A DNA stretch of 32,146 nt. It comes from Candidatus Woesebacteria bacterium (GTDB taxonomy: Bacteria; Patescibacteriota; Microgenomatia; Woykebacterales; 2-01-FULL-43-14). Each line of letters begins with the position of its first letter. The first letter of the stretch is position 1. The translations under genes and the position numbers were made by a program. Positions 29,275-32,146 of the stretch are shown one piece after another. Location of the stretch: NCBI GenBank assembly GCA_020060105.1, contig JAGVAV010000037.1, positions 1 to 32,146 on the forward strand, given 5' to 3'. The notes under the pieces are model-generated. The model saw only the letters and a program-made list of their open reading frames with translations. It made no database searches and had not been told where the DNA came from.

Positions 29275-31104
29275 CTAAAATGGCGAGAGGCGCTTCACCC
29301 ATCCCATAAGAGTGATCTTCGTGGGGGCTTTGATTGCCTTCTTGTAAACCTCGTGAACAGACGAACGCATCGTGACGCCTCCTTTGCTGTCCTCTCGGCT
29401 AACCGGTAGGCCACCTTCCTTTTGGAAAACATCGAGGACGCCCATAACCCCTAGCGCCATGAAGATATCTACTTGATTCATGGGGTCATAGTCCCTATCC
29501 TCAAACTCCTTTCCTTCCTTGTTCGGGCTGAGCAGCCCCGTCGCGATACCATAATTCGTTGCCCTAGACAGAAGAGCTGATCTCACTTGGGCAACTAGTT
29601 TCTCGTCCCAGCGGGGGTGATCCTTCGTATAGTTCAATAGCCGCTCAACATCGGCAAACCCAGCGGCCGTGTCTCCCCACTTGTTCAACCCTACCAGGAA
29701 CAGCATCGCGGCAAGATTGGCATCTTCCTTTTCAGTTCCCCTTGTGTCGATACCAACCCCGAAGTCGCTCATGTAGAGCGAAACCGCGTTACTGCCGCTA
29801 AGGGCCCGCGCTCCTCCCTCTTCCGTCAACCTCACTAACCGTCTCACTGTCTCCGCGTCCACCTTCGAGAGAAGGAGAGACCGGAGCCTTTTGAAGTTAG
29901 GCAAGTCGACGATGTGCCGGCGGTAGCGAAGGAGAAACTCTCCTGTGTCAGATGTAGTCCGCGTAAGCGGCTCGTTTACTTCGGCGGGAAGATTTCCACC
30001 GGGAGCGACTTCTCTTCGGTAGAAGCCGAGGTTCTCGTCCCAGAGAAGTTTTTCCACCTCCGGCCTTTTGAGAGCCCTCGCCTCCAACTTCCGCTCCAGC
30101 TCTTCCATGACATACCAGAGCCAACAGTCCAGGAAAGTACTGGTCATGGAATCAGCCACAATCAGGTTGATATATTTATGCGGCTTTTCCACGACATAGT
30201 CGCCCCCACCATTGGCCACGTCGCCCCTCACCCGCTCTTTTTGCCTGGTTATTGGGTTTTCCTCAACGATTTCCGGATAAATAGGGTAAGCCTCTCCCCC
30301 GAAGTGGCGCCAAACCCTCCAAGGAATCTTTGGTCCTTGTGGGCTCTCTCGGCCAACCAGCTTGAGGAAAGCTTCTGACTCAAGAGAGAACTCGTTCAGA
30401 TCCATCAGCCGGATCGGGTTATCCCGAAGAAACTTGAGATGTTCATCGAGAGTCACCGTCCGAACATCTCTTTTTTCCTCCCAAGCTTTCCGAAGTTTGA
30501 GGAGATCCCATATTCCCCCGCTGTCCTCCGCATCTGTTCCAACCGCTCTTTCCAGTTTGAAAAGCTTAAAGAGCTGCCTGGCAACAAGGCGGGATTTGAT
30601 GTTCGTCCCGTCCCACCAGTCGCCGGCCACAGCGGGGTTGAGATCCGCCCGGATAGACTTGTCAAAGTCCATGATAGCCTTCAGCAACGCCCGGTGGTCA
30701 TACCGTCCGGCCGCGCTTTTGATGCCAACCATGTTGCTTCGGGCGCCTTTGACCGGACCGGCCACGTCGTTAATCGCTGGATAAGGAACTCCGGCAAAGG
30801 TTCGAGTTACTCCCCACCCTTGAGCGTAGGAGTAAGGCCACTTATCCTCCAGCGGCCCGGCAAGATCCTTGAGATCCTTCTGATCCATGAACCGGACCAA
30901 GAGGAAAAACAAGTCCCATTCGTGGGGCTGAAAACGATCGCCCATCCGGCGAAGGATTTCTTCACCGATTCTCTTTTCCCGCTCGTAGGGGTCCAAAGCC
31001 CCCAAACCCCCGGCAATTTCATCCCGAACCGAACCACCCAGGTTCAGTTCATACAGATCAAGCGCCCGGTCTGGATCGTAGTGAACGCTAGGAACGTCTG
31101 GCAT
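29275..31104 (-). CDS. Large orphan protein of unknown function, 609 residues
   Basis: ATG 31104 with GGAGAGAGGAA just upstream. The protein is soluble and mixed-charge, with many Asp/Arg/Trp residues, no signal peptide or membrane helix, and only one or two cysteines (FLDCWLWYVMEELE). Segments such as KWPYSYAQGWGVTRTF, GDWWDGTNIKSRLVARQLFKLFKLE and NPITRQKERVRGD are protein-like but match no family I know; the C-terminal third is helix-rich. The base composition is more GC-rich than the neighbouring secretion genes. It has its own promoter with a CCTATAG box (31337-31374), a leader of about 225 bases with competing hairpins, and a shared terminator (29210-29241). An antisense 230-codon frame within it is a shadow. 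Confidence 0.8.
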   Translation of the reverse strand: MPDVPSVHYDPDRALDLYELNLGGSVRDEIAGGLGALDPYEREKRIGEEILRRMGDRFQPHEWDLFFLLVRFMDQKDLKDLAGPLEDKWPYSYAQGWGVTRTFAGVPYPAINDVAGPVKGARSNMVGIKSAAGRYDHRALLKAIMDFDKSIRADLNPAVAGDWWDGTNIKSRLVARQLFKLFKLERAVGTDAEDSGGIWDLLKLRKAWEEKRDVRTVTLDEHLKFLRDNPIRLMDLNEFSLESEAFLKLVGRESPQGPKIPWRVWRHFGGEAYPIYPEIVEENPITRQKERVRGDVANGGGDYVVEKPHKYINLIVADSMTSTFLDCWLWYVMEELERKLEARALKRPEVEKLLWDENLGFYRREVAPGGNLPAEVNEPLTRTTSDTGEFLLRYRRHIVDLPNFKRLRSLLLSKVDAETVRRLVRLTEEGGARALSGSNAVSLYMSDFGVGIDTRGTEKEDANLAAMLFLVGLNKWGDTAAGFADVERLLNYTKDHPRWDEKLVAQVRSALLSRATNYGIATGLLSPNKEGKEFEDRDYDPMNQVDIFMALGVMGVLDVFQKEGGLPVSREDSKGGVTMRSSVHEVYKKAIKAPTKITLMGWVKRLSPF

Positions 31105-31330
31105 TTCCTCTCTCTCCTTTTTGTTTTATAAGGCCGCGCCTTGCGTTGGGAAACTCTTTCAGCAGCAAGGCATGAGCCTTACCGCCAAGGAGAGCTTCCC
31201 GGCTCGGCGAGAGGCTTCCACTCAGGAAGCCGAAAACAGACTGCAAGAGAGGTTGCCGTCCATTTTCGACTCCCTGAAAGGGCTTTAAAAATATTAAAGT
31301 ACCGCGTTTGTCACTACTTCTTTTTCGTTG
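31105..31330 (-). promoter_or_regulatory. Long structured 5' leader of the 609-residue gene
   Basis: The expected transcript start (about 31330) is some 225 bases before the ATG. On the minus strand it contains GGCTTCC-5-GGAAGCC, an AAGGC/GCCTT hairpin and a GCCTTGC/GCAAGGC pairing; the last two share bases and exclude each other. No good short ORF is seen. It may be a cis-regulatory RNA. Confidence 0.45.
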
Positions 31331-31336
31331 GAAGCT

Positions 31337-31374
31337 ATTTTAACACAACCTAGCTTCAAAGTCAACCCTATAGG
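31337..31374 (-). promoter_or_regulatory. Sigma70-type promoter with CCTATAG box (copy 4)
   Basis: On the minus strand: CCTATAGGG (31366-31374), TTGACT (31360-31365), a 17-base spacer and TAAAAT (31337-31342). Confidence 0.75.
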
Positions 31375-31390
31375 ATTAGATTGTCTTTCT

Positions 31391-31441
31391 AAGAGAGAAG
31401 GGGGTGGTGCAAAATCTGTTAAGATTAAGCAACACACCCCC
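31391..31441 (-). terminator. Possible terminator after the small membrane protein gene
   Basis: On the minus strand GGGGGTG (31435-31441) pairs with CACCCCC (31400-31406), extended by TGC/GCA with a bulge, followed by TTCTCTCTT. It lies 20 bases after the stop at 31461. Confidence 0.55.
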
Positions 31442-31460
31442 TCCCGGGCTCTCTAGTAAA

Positions 31461-31727
31461 TTAGATCACCCGCTGGCGCTGTAGCGCCCAGACTACCGCG
31501 AGAAGGATGACGACGTAGAGCAGATCCATCTGCTCGGGAATACCCCTGGCCAAGAGCCAGTTGCCCCCGTAATAGACGATCGCAATCTGAGCAGCCAGGT
31601 TGGCCGTACCCCTTAAAGAGTACCTGAACCGATGAAGCGAAAGAACGTGTTTGACATCCGCAATGCATGCCTCTAGGACCTCAACCAGAACGTCTCGCCA
31701 ATCAGCTCTCTGCCTCCAACTCGCCAT
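31461..31727 (-). CDS. Small orphan membrane protein, 88 residues
   Basis: The start ATG 31725-31727 (MASWRQRADW) is chosen because AAGGAGG stands eight bases upstream; the longer frame from 31775 would include it. A polar N-terminal third (ADWRDVLVEVLEACIADVKHVLSLHRFRYSL) precedes two hydrophobic segments (about 43-60, NLAAQIAIVYYGGNWLLA, and 66-84, MDLLYVVILLAVVWALQ). No family recognised. It has a CCTATA-box promoter (32003-32041), a leader of about 270 bases with a terminator-like hairpin, and a possible terminator at 31391-31441, placing it in the same orphan-gene set as 743, 1607, 2649 and 29275. Confidence 0.65.
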   Translation of the reverse strand: MASWRQRADWRDVLVEVLEACIADVKHVLSLHRFRYSLRGTANLAAQIAIVYYGGNWLLARGIPEQMDLLYVVILLAVVWALQRQRVI

Positions 31728-31847
31728 TTCACCAACCTCCTTCTTTTTTCCTGCCGTCTGTTTTGGACGGTCCACCCAAGAAGCGGTGATTTCTTCCCGG
31801 GAAATTATCTCTCTAGAGAACGGGATAATTTTCCACTAAGAATTTTC

Positions 31848-31934
31848 GAACAAAAAAACCAGCGCTATCTCTTCTGACGAGAGTCAGAAGCGTTTGTCGA
31901 AGAGATAGGACTCCCGAACAAACTTGCACTGGTT
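31848..31934 (-). promoter_or_regulatory. Terminator-like leader structure (attenuator or small RNA) upstream of the 88-residue gene
   Basis: On the minus strand AACCAGTGC (31926-31934) pairs with GCGCTGGTT (31857-31865, one G-U), followed by a run of Ts (31852-31858). Inside are TATCTCTTC/GAAGAGATA (31899-31907 with 31866-31874) and CTTCTGAC-TCTC-GTCAGAAG (31871-31890), which share bases and cannot form together. A further hairpin (GGAAA...TTTCC, about 31799-31833) lies downstream. The promoter at 32003-32041 starts about 60 bases upstream, so the RNA would end after some 145 nt unless read through. Confidence 0.65.
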
Positions 31935-32002
31935 ACTAATTAAGCTTGCTTGAATTATCAAAGTACTCGTTTCGAACCTTCATTTTTCATTTTAGGAGCT
32001 AA

Positions 32003-32041
32003 ATTATATCATAAACTAGCCTAATTGTCAAATATTATAGG
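32003..32041 (-). promoter_or_regulatory. Sigma70-type promoter with CCTATA box (copy 5)
   Basis: On the minus strand: CCTATA (32036-32041), then TTGACA (32026-32031), a 17-base spacer and TATAAT (32003-32008). The box ends in A rather than G. Confidence 0.75.
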
Positions 32042-32076
32042 ATAACGACGCAATGGTTCAATACCTTCGCAACAAT

Positions 32077-32146
32077 TGCTAACTAAAAAGGTAGGTGTCA
32101 AACTTAAGTTGTTAGCACTTAAAGAAAGGACACCTACCATGAGTTA
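32077..32146 (+). other. Start of a possible gene at the right edge, preceded by nested inverted repeats
   Basis: ATG 32139-32141 with AAAGGA about eight bases upstream opens a frame cut by the window end. GGTAGGTGTC (32090-32099) is the exact complement of GACACCTACC (32129-32138), which abuts the ATG; TGCTAAC (32077-32083) matches GTTAGCA (32111-32117), and AACTTAAGTT (32101-32110) is itself a palindrome. Hairpins that hide a start codon are known from transposase genes, so a mobile element end is possible, but no coding evidence is available. Confidence 0.35.

Noticed and set aside
30439-31131. A 230-codon plus-strand reading frame inside the 609-residue gene
   Set aside because: It is antisense to a frame that has its own promoter, ribosome binding site and terminator; GC-rich codons leave the opposite strand open by chance. 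It also lacks a ribosome binding site.
31141-31353. A 70-codon plus-strand frame in the leader of the 609-residue gene
   Set aside because: It overlaps the promoter and structured leader on the other strand, has no ribosome binding site, and its product has no protein-like pattern.
1-32146. TGA recoding as in Gracilibacteria/SR1
   Set aside because: TGA terminates a well-supported pilin-like gene at 18475 just before the next gene start, and no long gene here needs TGA as sense.
1-32146. CRISPR array
   Set aside because: The repeats present are palindromes or paired direct repeats at irregular distances; no regular repeat-spacer pattern and no cas genes are seen.

Overview
The window looks like a piece of a Candidate Phyla Radiation (Patescibacteria) genome, most likely a Microgenomates-type lineage; this is inferred from gene families, not from a marker-gene tree. 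Pointers are the long run of small two-helix T4SS-pilin-like genes, the many GIY-YIG mini-proteins, short intergenic AT-rich tracts, orphan genes without recognisable relatives and a permuted SpoIID protein. The standard genetic code fits: TGA and TAA both end well-supported genes.

Layout. (1) 1-3.2 kb: accessory region on the minus strand with single-gene transcription units of unknown function, each with its own promoter and usually a terminator, plus a GIY-YIG gene, a GIY-YIG remnant and a small inverted-repeat element; the first bases hold the tail of a plus-strand gene that may be a lysozyme-like protein. (2) 3.2-12.4 kb: housekeeping genes (rpoD, dnaG, two NUDIX hydrolases, a 2-hydroxyacid dehydrogenase, a comF-like gene) interspersed with six minus-strand tRNA genes (Asn, three Ser, two Arg), two more GIY-YIG genes, and ssrA (tmRNA) directly downstream of smpB. 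Several of these RNA genes end in a palindromic repeat whose first arm is the CCA end of the RNA. (3) 12.4-17.6 kb: a compact minus-strand operon: SpoIID-type cell-wall protein, PH-domain membrane protein, small two-helix protein, PP2C-like/beta-propeller membrane protein, smpB. (4) 17.7-29.2 kb: a surface or secretion locus: eight tandem T4SS-pilin-like genes, a GT39-like mannosyltransferase on the opposite strand, a ninth pilin-like gene, a lytic-transglycosylase-like exported protein, an Ig-like anchored protein, a membrane-anchored C39-like peptidase on the opposite strand and a VirB6/TrbL-like polytopic protein. (5) 29.2-32.1 kb: a second accessory region with a 609-residue protein of unknown function and a small membrane protein, both with long structured leaders, and the edge of another gene.

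How it fits together. Region 4 has pilin subunits, a wall-cutting enzyme, an inner-membrane channel-like protein and a possible processing or wall-acting peptidase, so it reads as an envelope-spanning type IV secretion or DNA-uptake-like machine whose ATPases (VirB4/VirD4 type) lie outside the window. The orphan genes at both ends share one promoter architecture (a CCTATA box touching a consensus -35) that is not seen at the promoters of region 4, suggesting a separately controlled accessory set. A family of short palindromes has spread next to RNA genes and once, in frame, into dnaG.
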